Below are positions 34,487 to 44,330 of a stretch of 64,000 nucleotides of DNA, piece by piece (the first letter of the stretch is position 1; every line of letters starts with the position of its first letter). The translations under genes were made by a program, and so were the position numbers. A model generated the notes under the pieces. That model was not told the origin of the DNA, made no database searches, and worked only from the letters and a program-made list of their open reading frames with translations. Source of the DNA: Selaginella moellendorffii (lineage: Eukaryota > Streptophyta > Lycopodiopsida > Selaginellales > Selaginellaceae); NCBI RefSeq assembly GCF_000143415.4, contig NW_003314310.1, forward strand, positions 746,611 through 810,610, given 5' to 3'.

Positions 34487-34936
34487 ATGAAATCTCAAAA
34501 ACACCTTATGTTTATTTTTATTACTATATTTTTATTTTCTTATTACAAAGAAACCCACTCTTACTCTTCTGGATCCTTTCAAAGTTGCACTAGAACATTC
34601 CAGAGAGCAACAAATTATCAAGATTATTGCAGATGTGTGAGTTTGGTGTGGTCTAGATTTGCTTTTAATTTATCTGTACCAGGGATTTATACTGCTCGAG
34701 TTGGAAGTTTAGGTTGTTTCCTCAAGGTTAGGCAATCCCACCAATTCACATATAGTGATTATGTAGAAGCAGTTGGGGATATATGGAGCATTTGTCTATC
34801 ATATAATGATCCAGGAGGTGTAGTTACACTAGATGATAGATCAATGCGTTTTCGAGTAGAACATTCAAGAGATGAACTTCTTAAGATAAACTCTCGTATA
34901 AATACATCAACGATTTTAATTGGTTGTGATGTTTAA
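34487..34936 (+). CDS. Small secreted six-cysteine protein, unknown function
   Basis: 149 residues. Residues 1-25 form a signal peptide (a positive start, then a hydrophobic run around MFIFITIFLF), so the product should enter the secretory pathway. The mature part has six cysteines (34, 48, 50, 77, 103, 147), enough for three disulfides, and the segments around GCFLKV and EAVGDIW look structured. The spacing is faintly like small secreted Ecp2/Hce2-type proteins, but I do not claim that family. A purine-rich leader precedes the ATG. It sits in the spacer of a 1.3-kb inverted duplication whose outer edges carry broken copies of the same gene. It could also be a single exon of a longer gene. 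Confidence 0.6.
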   Translation: MKSQKHLMFIFITIFLFSYYKETHSYSSGSFQSCTRTFQRATNYQDYCRCVSLVWSRFAFNLSVPGIYTARVGSLGCFLKVRQSHQFTYSDYVEAVGDIWSICLSYNDPGGVVTLDDRSMRFRVEHSRDELLKINSRINTSTILIGCDV

Positions 34937-35640
34937 TCTCTAAATTAAAAAGCCATTTTATATAGATAACTAGACCTTAGCCTTGTTAGAGAGACCATAA
35001 AGAAGAATGTTCCTGCTCTAAGAGGCTTGTCAACCTTGCTGTGTCATGCAAATAGAGGGCATTTGCTCACACCCATCAAACACGTCATTGACCCGGGCCA
35101 GGTCATAGTCTGCACAAGCAGTGATTATGGCTAATGGCATCACATCGAACAGCCTTGTGGTGTCATCTATGCAGCCGCCCTTGGAAAAACCACTAGCATT
35201 GCCAACCATGAAATGAGGCTCCTCTTGGGCATGCCATCGAATAGGTGTTGGATCAAGTGTTATAGTCAGTGGTAGTGACACTATAAGTTCAAGGCATCTA
35301 GGCTTATTGTTTATTAAGCGAACTAAATGGAACAAGTAGAGAACCTGGCTGAAAACTCTCCTGCCCCACCTCGTCTTGCTACAGCTGCTCCCATCCCAGC
35401 TCCTACTACTGCAGCTTGTCTTACCCCAGCTGCTCAAAATGTATGAAGGCAACTCCATCATGAGGATGTTTGAGAGAGTAAAATCATCATGGAAAGAATG
35501 ATTTGTACATTGGCACATAGAGTGGTGGCTGCATTCTCCCATATCTATCACATGACTTACCATCACGAAAGATCTATTCGAAATCAAGTTTTTACTCTCT
35601 TGAACATCCTTGGGATGGAGTTGCCTTCATACTTTTGAGC
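34937..35640. other. Spacer of the inverted duplication, with a nested palindrome
   Basis: A 185-codon open frame on the minus strand (35030-35587) has no recognisable domain and overlaps repeat material. Within it, 35430-35482 and 35588-35642 are near-perfect inverted copies of each other (about 54 bp) around a 105-bp loop, and 35475-35610 recurs inverted at 37690-37850. Confidence 0.5.
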
Positions 35641-36965
35641 AGCTTCTGGTTTGAATTGCTCTATGATGTTGTTGAGGGTAAGTCATCTTTATAGCAAAGT
35701 TTGAGGTATTTATCCCATTTAAAGATTTAATCAGATTGGGTTCATGACTAATTTGATGAAATTAAAGTTTTGCATTAAAAATTTACTATAGTTATAGGAT
35801 AGGGATTTCTTTCTTCTCAAACTTGCCACTGGATACTAGTAACTTTTTAAAATTTACATTAAAATATTTCAAAGATACAACTTTATCATGTACCACAAGA
35901 TGAAACTTTCAGTACCTGTTCCAAATATCACAAATGTGAGTTTAGGTATCAAAAACTATTTGTTAACCACTAGGTATGCAAAGCTTTTTTTTGACAGGTT
36001 CTTTTTCTTTTATTGCCATATTGGCATGAGATTATATACTTTATAAGCTCTTTATCATGGCTCAAGCTAGTTAACACTAGATGTAGCATAAGGTATGAAT
36101 TCATATTATATGAATGTATGCTTGTATGTACTATTTTAGATATGATTATCTATGAAGCATACTTAATTCAGTACTAGAAAGTATATGTTAACTACATTGA
36201 GCACTAAAAATGATTATAACTTTTGTTTATGGACATATGAGGATATATTAGTTTATAGTATTGATTAGTAGCATATTTGCATTAGTTTTATGATAGTTTT
36301 ATGTCTATCTTGCCATTTGAAATACCATAAAGTCTTGCCACTACAATAGAACAAAAATAAAAATTAACTGTATTAATGTATCTTTCTAGTATTTCCTGTA
36401 TTTTTGTTTGCTTAAGCAAAACTAATGGGGAAGTGGGGTGCTAATGGATATATCTAGAATATGCTTGAATATTCTAGAATATTCTACTATCTAATGATTG
36501 TTATTTATTTAGATTAATCTTGTATTTATAATTTAGAAACTTTTCTAAACACTTTCTAGTATATTCTAGTTTATTTTATCATCTAATGGTTTGATGGTGG
36601 TTGTGGATCAGTTGTCAAAAATTGCACACTTCATTTGAACTGTGTAAATAGTGTGATATTCAATAAGATTAATATTGTATTTATAAATTATAAAAATGTT
36701 TATAACTCTTTATTATTGATTATTAAATAGGAATAACACTATTATTAAGCAAACAAAGAGTTACTACATGTAATGTGCAGCAAATTATTTATAATATTGT
36801 GGATAAAAGATGTTTTTATGTGTTTATAATATGGTGGAATTTAGAATCAAGTGGCATTCCATTGAAATCAATGATCAGTTGTGTGGATTCAAATGCTTGA
36901 CAGGATCAAGCATTGATCTCTGAGTATCTTACAAAGAAACCCACTCTTACTCCTCTAGATCCTTT
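35641..36965 (-). repeat. Right arm of the 1.3-kb inverted duplication
   Basis: Inverted partner of 32931-34270. Its outer end, after ctctgagtat, runs into sequence matching the secreted-protein gene from its signal-peptide end onward (36936), and unlike the left arm it continues into a longer gene copy. Confidence 0.88.
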
Positions 36966-37210
36966 CAAAGTTGCACTAGGACATTTTATAAAGGAATGAT
37001 TTGTGGAGACTATTGTAGATGCATAAGTTTAGTGTGGTATAGCTTTTCTTCTAGTTTGTCTATCTTTATACCTTTAGTTGGAGTTTAGATTGCCTTTAAG
37101 AATTCAGCAGTCTCAATAGATTAACATTTAGTGATGTTGTGGAAGCACCTAATGATATATGGAATATATGTTTATCACAAGGAGGTTTAGTTGCACTAAA
37201 TGATTATTTC
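36936..37210 (+). pseudogene. Broken second copy of the secreted six-cysteine protein gene
   Basis: Closely follows 34545-34840 of the intact gene (same start gaaacccactcttact, same order of motifs up to the glycine-valine segment) but lacks the start codon and signal peptide and has small deletions and frameshifts. A duplicate that was fused to the arm sequence and then decayed. Confidence 0.75.
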
Positions 37211-38500
37211 ATTGTAATTTTAATCTTATTAACTAAACTATAAATATGATAATTTTTTATATGCATTATACTTTTTGAATGATGGCATTCTCATTTTTTA
37301 TGAGAGATCATCATGTTCATTTTATTCTCCAACACCTTCAATAACATAGCCTTTTTGTAAATTTGAAAAAATGCTCATTAAATCAGAGTTTTTATTTTAT
37401 ATTATTTTAATCTTGCCAAAGTTTTCACTATTTTTGAGTAGTAGCACCCCAGTTGTATTTTTAATATCAAATGTTTTTTTGGCTTTGCGAACTTCTATAA
37501 GCCATCTCACACAGCACTAGCTTTTCAGCCTTGAGCACTAGACACCAGCCTAGAAATGCAGACCTGGAGGCTGACGTCCATAACATCATACTTTGTTCTA
37601 ACCCACTGTCAAAGAGTCTCTTGACCTGGTGGAGGAAACCACCATTGATACTGACACTGATATCAGGTACCATCTGATAGCAGTGGTGACACCATGTCCC
37701 ACGAGGATGTCCAAGAGAGTAAAAACTTGATTTCTAATAATCTTTCTTATTGTAATTCACTTGTAGATATGGGAGAATGCAGCCACCACTCTGTGTGCCA
37801 ATGTACAAATCATTCTTCCATCCCTCCCCACCTCTATAGAGGCTGATGCAAGGGTTAGGAATGAACAATACCATTGGCATCAACCTTGCATTCTTTGACT
37901 TTTCCAATGGGTTGCACCTTTACAAAGTAACATTCCATCCTAGAATATCCTTCAACCAGATCATTTTTCTCAAAAGGTGGATGTGGCATCCAAGATTTTG
38001 TAATACAAAGGTATCATGTTAGTCATTCTTTCCCACTTTTTATTCTTTAGAGGTCTTCTTATGACGATGGTGAGAATGATGACTCTAGAGGCTACAGTTA
38101 AGTATCTCAAATGAAATAAAAGGTGTTGGTGGCTGAATTCAAAAGGTTTACATTTCCTTGTTTCTCATATCTTAGATTGATTGCCTCTTTATTGTCAATT
38201 TTAGCATGAAAATATCATGCATTTTGCCACTACTTCTTGATGTCACAATATTACATAGATTAGGGATCACAAGAGATAAGTTCGTAAGCAACTCCCCTCT
38301 TAAGATTGACCACTTGACACCCGTAGTTTCTCCCATCATCTTTTTGCTGGCTTTACTCAAGGCAAAGACCAAGGCTTGAGATAAAGGGCTGTAACAAAGT
38401 TTTTAAAAGTACCTCCAAGTGAAGACCCCTTTTTTCTCTTTGTTGGTTTTGTGTATAACAAAACTTTCTGTTGTGGCTCTTTACTGGTTTCATGCCTTAA
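37210..38500. other. Repeat-derived sequence with no confident gene
   Basis: Includes an inverted relative of 35475-35610 at 37690-37850 (shared agagagtaaaaacttgattt and gggagaatgcagccacc). The frames at 37467-37673 and 38172-38372 (minus) are short and unrecognised. Confidence 0.5.
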
Positions 38501-38508
38501 TGAAACTA

Positions 38509-38531
38509 AGCTCTATTTCGTTAAAGTGGGA
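38509..38531 (+). repeat. Left terminal inverted repeat
   Basis: Perfect 23-bp inverted match to 42430-42452; with the flanking TA the match is 25 bp. Just inside it, aaagtggga and tcccactt form a small hairpin. Confidence 0.8.
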
Positions 38532-38717
38532 ATTGTCATTATCCCACTTGTAAAATAAGGTTTCCAAACCTTTATATAGTATATAAATATAACAAAATTC
38601 AACTGCATTGAGGCACATGCCATTTTATTTTAAACAAGGAAATGTCTACTCAATCACTTCTCACTGCTTCACCTCTCTCTTCTCCTTGTCATTGTCGTCC
38701 AATTTCTTTCCATCCTT

Positions 38718-38876
38718 TTAATATTGGCTCAGTTGCTCCGAGTCTAGGTGGAGCCCAAGTCCCCATTCAATCTTTACTTTCCCCTTATTAATAAAACAAC
38801 TTCGTAGACTTCCAATAACATGCTGTAACACTTCTAGTATAATGCAAATCCTCTCAAAGAATTGTCTTTTAATATT
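38718..38876 (-). CDS. C-terminal fragment of an unknown protein running into a gap
   Basis: The minus strand is open for 53 codons from the gap edge to a stop at 38718. The sequence (KRQFFERICIILEVL..., ending DSEQLSQY) has the balance of a real protein but matches no family I recognise. If real, it is the end of a gene whose body lies in the 799-base gap, downstream of the HAD phosphatase on the same strand. It could also be chance. Confidence 0.3.
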   Translation of the reverse strand, partial: NIKRQFFERICIILEVLQHVIGSLRSCFINKGKVKIEWGLGLHLDSEQLSQY

Positions 38877-39675
38877 NNNNNNNNNNNNNNNNNNNNNNNN
38901 NNNNNNNNNNNNNNNNNNNNNNNNNNNNNNNNNNNNNNNNNNNNNNNNNNNNNNNNNNNNNNNNNNNNNNNNNNNNNNNNNNNNNNNNNNNNNNNNNNNN
39001 NNNNNNNNNNNNNNNNNNNNNNNNNNNNNNNNNNNNNNNNNNNNNNNNNNNNNNNNNNNNNNNNNNNNNNNNNNNNNNNNNNNNNNNNNNNNNNNNNNNN
39101 NNNNNNNNNNNNNNNNNNNNNNNNNNNNNNNNNNNNNNNNNNNNNNNNNNNNNNNNNNNNNNNNNNNNNNNNNNNNNNNNNNNNNNNNNNNNNNNNNNNN
39201 NNNNNNNNNNNNNNNNNNNNNNNNNNNNNNNNNNNNNNNNNNNNNNNNNNNNNNNNNNNNNNNNNNNNNNNNNNNNNNNNNNNNNNNNNNNNNNNNNNNN
39301 NNNNNNNNNNNNNNNNNNNNNNNNNNNNNNNNNNNNNNNNNNNNNNNNNNNNNNNNNNNNNNNNNNNNNNNNNNNNNNNNNNNNNNNNNNNNNNNNNNNN
39401 NNNNNNNNNNNNNNNNNNNNNNNNNNNNNNNNNNNNNNNNNNNNNNNNNNNNNNNNNNNNNNNNNNNNNNNNNNNNNNNNNNNNNNNNNNNNNNNNNNNN
39501 NNNNNNNNNNNNNNNNNNNNNNNNNNNNNNNNNNNNNNNNNNNNNNNNNNNNNNNNNNNNNNNNNNNNNNNNNNNNNNNNNNNNNNNNNNNNNNNNNNNN
39601 NNNNNNNNNNNNNNNNNNNNNNNNNNNNNNNNNNNNNNNNNNNNNNNNNNNNNNNNNNNNNNNNNNNNNNNNNNN
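38877..39675. other. Assembly gap (799 N)
   Basis: Run of N inside the TIR element. The real length is unknown. Frames reported across it are meaningless. Confidence 0.99.
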
Positions 39676-39714
39676 TGCCATAATAAGTACATTTTTAAAT
39701 AAATACATGCCATC

Positions 39715-40647
39715 TCAGACTGTTATTTTTTGCCTCCAACGCCTATACAATAATCTTGGAATTTCATCACTCTCCACACTATCAGGATTTAAACCCAATA
39801 GTAATGCCATCTCTTCTCTAATACGTCCACGCTCATGTTCAGTGGTCGAAGAACCCATCCGGTTGAGCAGATTATGGAGATGCGGATAGTGCTTGGCTAG
39901 ACAATATACATGCCATAAATGATGACTGGTGTCTGTCCGATCAAATGGCTTCTGATATACCGTTCCATCTGCCATTTGGTTGATTTCTGCAGCCACCTCC
40001 TGGACTGGCCGGTTCTCTATCACCATCGCTTCAAGCCGTTTTGCAAGGTCCCCCAGAACATACGGTTTCTTCTCCCTAGTTTCCATACTGCAAGAGATGG
40101 GGTGCACTGCATATGTGTGCGTGTTCGCTGCAGTTTTAATCGGCGAGTCATCGATGATGAGGATTTCACTTGACCTAGCAGTCCGGTTCATCACTACAGC
40201 CTCTGCCTTGACGAAGATGGGCTTGCTACCCCTCACATGGACCATAGTCAAGCAATCCTCCTGCGTTAGGAGAAAGTCAAATGGTAATATTACTCGCGTC
40301 TGATCGTGCATCATCTGTAGCAACGTTAATGCATTGTGGCGCATCATGGATGTCCAAACTCCCAATTGCAAATTGAACCCGGCCCTCTGTTTTAAGTGTC
40401 GCATGGTCATTATTAGATCCCGCAGTTTCTCCCGTGTGATTAATGTGAATCTGTCTCTTTTGACCAACTTGCGACCGCAGGCTTTGGAGGGTGCAGTGAC
40501 ATTCGAGGACGAGCCACGCTCATGGGAGAAAAGGACACCGTTCAGATCAAAAACGATACAGTACTTTCGCCGTGACTCTGAAATGAAATGCGTTAGCATA
40601 AAAAATAGCAAGACCAGGAAAGTATAGTGGCCGGGATTAGACAGCAT
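39715..40647 (-). CDS. HAD-superfamily FCP1/NIF-type phosphatase
   Basis: 310 residues from the ATG at 40647; an upstream GTG-started extension is unlikely in a plant. A hydrophobic N-terminal stretch (about residues 8-20, YTFLVLLFFML) may be a signal anchor. HAD motif I is IVFDLNGVLFS (about residues 28-38), motif II GVWTSM, and motif III/IV IIDDSP, with a helical C-terminus. FCP/SCP enzymes remove phosphate from Ser/Thr of proteins such as the RNA polymerase II tail, using the two Asp of DxDx; here the second Asp is Asn, as in the plant DLNGLL-type subgroup, so activity may be weak or altered. The frame is intact and apparently intronless. It lies inside a TIR-bounded element and its 5' end overlaps the opposite-strand gene by about 40 bp. 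Confidence 0.75.
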   Translation of the reverse strand: MLSNPGHYTFLVLLFFMLTHFISESRRKYCIVFDLNGVLFSHERGSSSNVTAPSKACGRKLVKRDRFTLITREKLRDLIMTMRHLKQRAGFNLQLGVWTSMMRHNALTLLQMMHDQTRVILPFDFLLTQEDCLTMVHVRGSKPIFVKAEAVVMNRTARSSEILIIDDSPIKTAANTHTYAVHPISCSMETREKKPYVLGDLAKRLEAMVIENRPVQEVAAEINQMADGTVYQKPFDRTDTSHHLWHVYCLAKHYPHLHNLLNRMGSSTTEHERGRIREEMALLLGLNPDSVESDEIPRLLYRRWRQKITV

Positions 40648-41320
40648 ATTGCCTTCTGGAAGAGGGGGTTGGTGTTTGGTGGAGAATCCTATTTTCAGAG
40701 GTGCAAGCCTTTGCTCGAATACTGGGAGAAGATTATATCTGCTATCCAAAATGGGCCGGTTGTATATGAAGAATTGGAAGAGTCCTTTTGGCCAGAACCC
40801 AGAGCACCAGATAGTAGCGGAACAATGTCCTCTGGAAATGCAGTGACAGATAACGATGTTGAGGATCACTATTGTGGGCCGAGGAACAAGAAGCCGGATT
40901 CAGCATTCAATCCAGTACAGGTCTGCAAAGGAATGGTCGTGCTTGTCAGACCCAGTAATAAAAAACAAATGATATGGGTGGGGCGCTGCATCACTGATGC
41001 AGAGGAGGACGCGGAAACTAACTCCTTCAATGTAACTGTGGAGTGGTTCAAGCCAAGTTCCGGATATACGAAGGATTGCCTAGAAAAGAGATGGGTGCTG
41101 AATCCAAGGGATCCCAGCATGAGCATATCGGTGGATAATGTTGTGCATGGTTGGATGCGGAAGCAGAGTGCCACCATCACCTTGCCAGACCATGCAAGAG
41201 ATGCAGCAAGAGCATTCATAACTCGGGTTCAAGGTGAGATTCATTAATATTCCTTTACAAAGTTTCTAATGTATTTTTTTTCAAGGTGAACAATCCGAAT
41301 CTGAATCAGAGGAGGCTTGA
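40609..41320 (+). CDS. Unknown protein with one 52-bp intron, divergent from the HAD gene
   Basis: Exon 40609-41233 joins to 41286-41320 over an intron with GT (41234) and AG (41285); the joined reading ends in an acidic tail (EQSESESEEA). The body has a well-conserved look: a region QNGPVVYEELEESFWPEP, then KGMVVLVRP...WVGR...EWFKP...CLEKRWVL, which suggests a small beta-rich (SH3- or BAH-like) fold, though I cannot name a family. The start is uncertain: the first in-frame ATG is at 40825, but the frame is open from 40609, so an upstream exon spliced near 40620-40642 is likely. It is head-to-head with, and overlaps, the phosphatase gene. Confidence 0.5.
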
Positions 41321-41535
41321 TATAGTGTGTGAGGTAAAACAAAGATGATGTGACATATGCATTTACCAATCACACATGCATAAATCTAATAATATGGCGT
41401 GTGGCCCATATTAATGGCACATAAACCCATATTGTGGGCTTACGTGCTTTATGTACCATCATTCCCTTGCAGCGTGTGTGTTGGTTTCCTTTTATAACAC
41501 AACGAACTCCATATTTTAGGGTGAAGAGCGTTCTC

Positions 41536-41793
41536 ATGGCAAGCACAAAATCTGTAAGTGAGGCAGAAAAGGAGACAGAGAAGGAGATAGGTGAAGATGT
41601 AGAATATATAAGTCTTCCAAACTCCCCGTACTATACTCCAGGTGATCATTTTTCTGAACAAATGGCAACATTAACAACTATCGAGAACGCCCCAGTAACG
41701 TCAGAGACAACAATCCAAAGCAAAACAACTGACCCGGAGAAGGATGATAGTACTGCCGAGAGTACCAAAAAGGAGGTGTCCACTAGCGCTTAG
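41536..41793 (+). CDS. Short acidic hypothetical protein
   Basis: 85 residues from the ATG at 41536, rich in E, T and S (starts MASTKSVSEAEKETEKE, ends in a lysine/serine tail). No family recognised; predicted disordered. An acceptor-like ttttag at about 41515-41520 suggests it could be a last exon of an alternative form of the upstream plus-strand gene. The codon pattern is not enough to be sure it is translated. Confidence 0.3.
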   Translation: MASTKSVSEAEKETEKEIGEDVEYISLPNSPYYTPGDHFSEQMATLTTIENAPVTSETTIQSKTTDPEKDDSTAESTKKEVSTSA

Positions 41794-41794
41794 G

Positions 41795-41930
41795 CTTATA
41801 ATGGCGTGTGCCCTCATGCCATTTACTTGATCACCAAATACCTTTTTCCCTTTGCACTAGTATATCTTAATACCGGTCTGAGAAATAGAATGGCATGTGC
41901 CCTCAGGCCTTTTACTAAATCACCTTTGAA
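41795..41930 (+). repeat. Subterminal repeats of the TIR element
   Basis: Two copies, about 90 bp apart, of a 36-bp phrase beginning aatggcRtgtgccctca and followed by atttactNgatcacc-like sequence; a third, inverted trace lies near 38615-38630 at the other end. Such subterminal repeats usually bind transposase. Confidence 0.55.
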
Positions 41931-42429
41931 AGAAATGCAAGCCTCTATGTCGTAAAAAAAAGGTACTAGAGAAATTCCTTAATAATATGAATGTTATTTA
42001 GTTTCATGAAAATACACTAAGGGTCAAATGAGTTAAATGACTTCTCCAGACTAGCAATGCCTCTTGCTACACCTTCACAATTAGATTCGTTAGAAAAAGA
42101 TAACATTGAATAATATCTAAATGTTCTCACCATTAAGTTATATGTCTGGCTAATAGGAATGATGTTCATCTTGGAAAGCTCACCACACGCTCAATGAACA
42201 AACAAATAGTGTGTGCGCGCATGCCATCGCTCTTCTTTAGCTTCAGATTCGGCTTGTTCACCTTGACAATGAGATTTATTATACAACTAGATGGACTCAG
42301 TCTGGACATAAGGTCACCGCGCTAGTCACCATGCCCCAGATATGTCTAGCCCCTGGACAAAAAACATATAATTTCACGTCATTTTCAAATACTTGAAAAT
42401 TTGTACCTAGTCCCATTTTACTGAATAAA

Positions 42430-42452
42430 TCCCACTTTAACGAAATAGAGCT
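42430..42452 (-). repeat. Right terminal inverted repeat
   Basis: Inverted partner of 38509-38531, bordered outside by TA at 42453-42454. Confidence 0.8.
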
Positions 42453-42454
42453 TA

Positions 42455-43735
42455 ACTCAGCTTAGAGTTGGTTTTTCTAGTGAATAAAATACTTATCTAA
42501 CAATATTACACAAGCTGATGAGTATGCAAGCTTGGCACTACCAAGATATGATAGCTCAACAAACATCATCCCAAATGTCATTGGTAAGGACCCTTATCCA
42601 AAGTTCCTTGGCTATCAACACTATTCACCATAGACAACACAAATCCTAGAGCTGGATTATGTTTGATGCTATAATGGATTTTGGCTTGATGGTGTTAGTG
42701 GCTAAGGAGATAAGTTTTGCATTGAAGAGGGAGAGGTGTTCTTGGGACATTTTTAAAAGGTGATAATAAAATTTAAATTTTTCATTATAATAATTTTATC
42801 AATATTAGGTAGATTGACAATATGGGCTATGATTTGCCATGCTATGCAGAAGCAATGGCATAAGCTCACATACAACAAAAGCCCATAATTAGAAGAAAGG
42901 AGTGGATGCTTGCTACTATACTTGCTTGACTTGATCTTACATCCTCTAAAACAACTCCAATTTTACCTCTCTATAACAAGCATACCCATTCCATGAAATG
43001 AGGATTGAAGGACTTGAGTCACTCTTCTCTCTCATTCTTTATGTGATTGTTTGTGTCTAGCTAAAGTAGAGTGCAAGAAGGCTTTTATTGAGGTTGTGAA
43101 CAATGATAGGTTTGGTATCACTTGAGAACTTTGGATTTTGAGCGTGTGGATGTATATTGATGATGGAAGGCCAAAATACAAAAGAAGTGGGATAGGGTTT
43201 GAGTGTTAACTTGCCCTCTTAACTAATCTAACATGGTGGCAACCGCCACTTTTTCTTGTTCTTGAGTCTCAAAGTTGGAGTCTTGAGACTCAAAATGATG
43301 CTTCTAAATGTAAGGTTGATTTCTTGTGCTCCACTTTTCTCCTACGATTGAATTGAGTTTCATCTCAAAGCTCTTATTACTCCATAGCATCAGGCTGTTT
43401 TGTTGCTATTGGGACTCTAGAGAGTTCGTTCTTGAACTTGTCGAGCTTCTATCGGAACTCATCATTGTCATCGTTATGATCACTCTCATTATCAGCATCC
43501 ATGACAATTGGTGGCTGCTTCACCTTGAGCTATCAGATCTTGTTGTGAAGTTCTACATTCTCCTCAAATACTCTTCTTGAGCTGGAGAATGTCACTCTAG
43601 ATCTTCTTCGTGAGCTTTGCGTCAAGGGGCTAGTAGACAATGGCATTGATCATAGCCTGGACTCTGTCTTACATGAAAACACTCATCTACTTATTGTGGA
43701 AAAGCCTTGTAAAATCTGCTGGTATCAACATCTAT
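42455..43735. other. Old repeat sequence with faint minus-strand coding traces
   Basis: No intact gene. On the minus strand about 43330-43600 reads as broken coding sequence with an acidic stretch (DADNESDHNDDNDEF) typical of retroelement Gag linkers or plant disordered regions, interrupted by several stops. Confidence 0.4.
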
Positions 43736-44318
43736 AGCGTTGGTTGGAGACACTACATTTCGTCCACAAACTAAAGAAATGCTGAGCTTAAAATCCAGGG
43801 AGTTAATCTCTAGGTCAAGCTTAAAACTTAATAAATATGGAATGGTGCTAAATTACAAAATTAGAAGTAAAAATAACATTGTTGTGTTCAAAAAATTCTC
43901 TATATTCTATAGATATACCCAACTAGCAGATTTAAACACTTTCCATAAATAACCAATAGGACTGGAATGGGATCAACACAAAAGGCATGATCGTGAGAGT
44001 AAATACGGTAAACTATCATTTAATAGGTATTAAAGGATAAATCTCAATATCACAGGGGCTCCTACCACTAATAAGCCAAAAACATGAGTTTCTCATCACC
44101 ATATCAAATATGTTTGATTAATGACAACTTAGGATTTCCTTTTTTAGTGTCCTTCCAGTCTAAGTGCATATATAATGACTAGTTTCTCAATTAACTTATG
44201 TGGAGACTAATAAAGGGTCTAACAATACTGACCTCATGTTGTTGTGGCAATAAAAAAAGAATATCTAAAAGGACTAGTTAATAGGTAACTTTTGATATCT
44301 ACAATCACATTCGTAACA
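43736..44318 (-). mobile_element. Family R LTR, copy 1 (3' LTR of a minus-strand element), 5'-truncated
   Basis: Shares long stretches with 51480-52170 and 55615-56356 (for example the segments around tttaaacactttccata and cacaaaaggcatgat). On the minus strand it begins TGTTACGAATG directly after a purine tract (44319-44330 complement), so it is a 3' LTR. The part of the LTR seen at 51500-51700 is missing here. Confidence 0.65.
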
Positions 44319-44330
44319 CTCTCCCCCCCC
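44319..44330 (-). other. Polypurine tract next to family R LTR copy 1
   Basis: Minus strand ggggggggagag immediately before the LTR start; this gives the element's direction. Confidence 0.55.

Larger units (their letters stand above)
38509..42452. mobile_element. TA-flanked terminal-inverted-repeat element carrying gene cassettes
   Basis: The left end AGCTCTATTTCGTTAAAG... (38509-38531) and the right end (42430-42452) are perfect inverted copies over 23 bp, each bordered by TA on its outer side, which fits the TA target of Tc1/mariner/pogo-type elements. Copies of a motif like atggcRtgtgccctca occur near both ends (inverted near 38620; direct near 41797 and 41890), a usual subterminal pattern. 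Inside are an HAD phosphatase gene (minus), a divergent gene (plus), an 85-residue ORF, and a gap of 799 N. No transposase is seen; one could be hidden in the gap, or the element may be non-autonomous. The superfamily assignment is an inference. Confidence 0.6.

Noticed and set aside
35030-35587. 185-codon minus-strand frame between the inverted arms
   Set aside because: Overlaps a nested palindrome and a repeat shared with 37690-37850; no recognisable domain; composition like the surrounding repeat DNA.
32931-36965. Foldback transposon with long terminal inverted repeats
   Set aside because: No target duplications at the outer ends, and the right arm continues into a gene copy; a segmental inverted duplication fits better.
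38842-39713. Frames of 270-330 codons spanning the run of N
   Set aside because: They consist almost only of unknown residues from the assembly gap.
39715-40869. Phosphatase gene starting at 40869
   Set aside because: That start is a GTG and the extra 74 residues lie before the hydrophobic N-terminus and opposite coding-like sequence; the ATG at 40647 is preferred.
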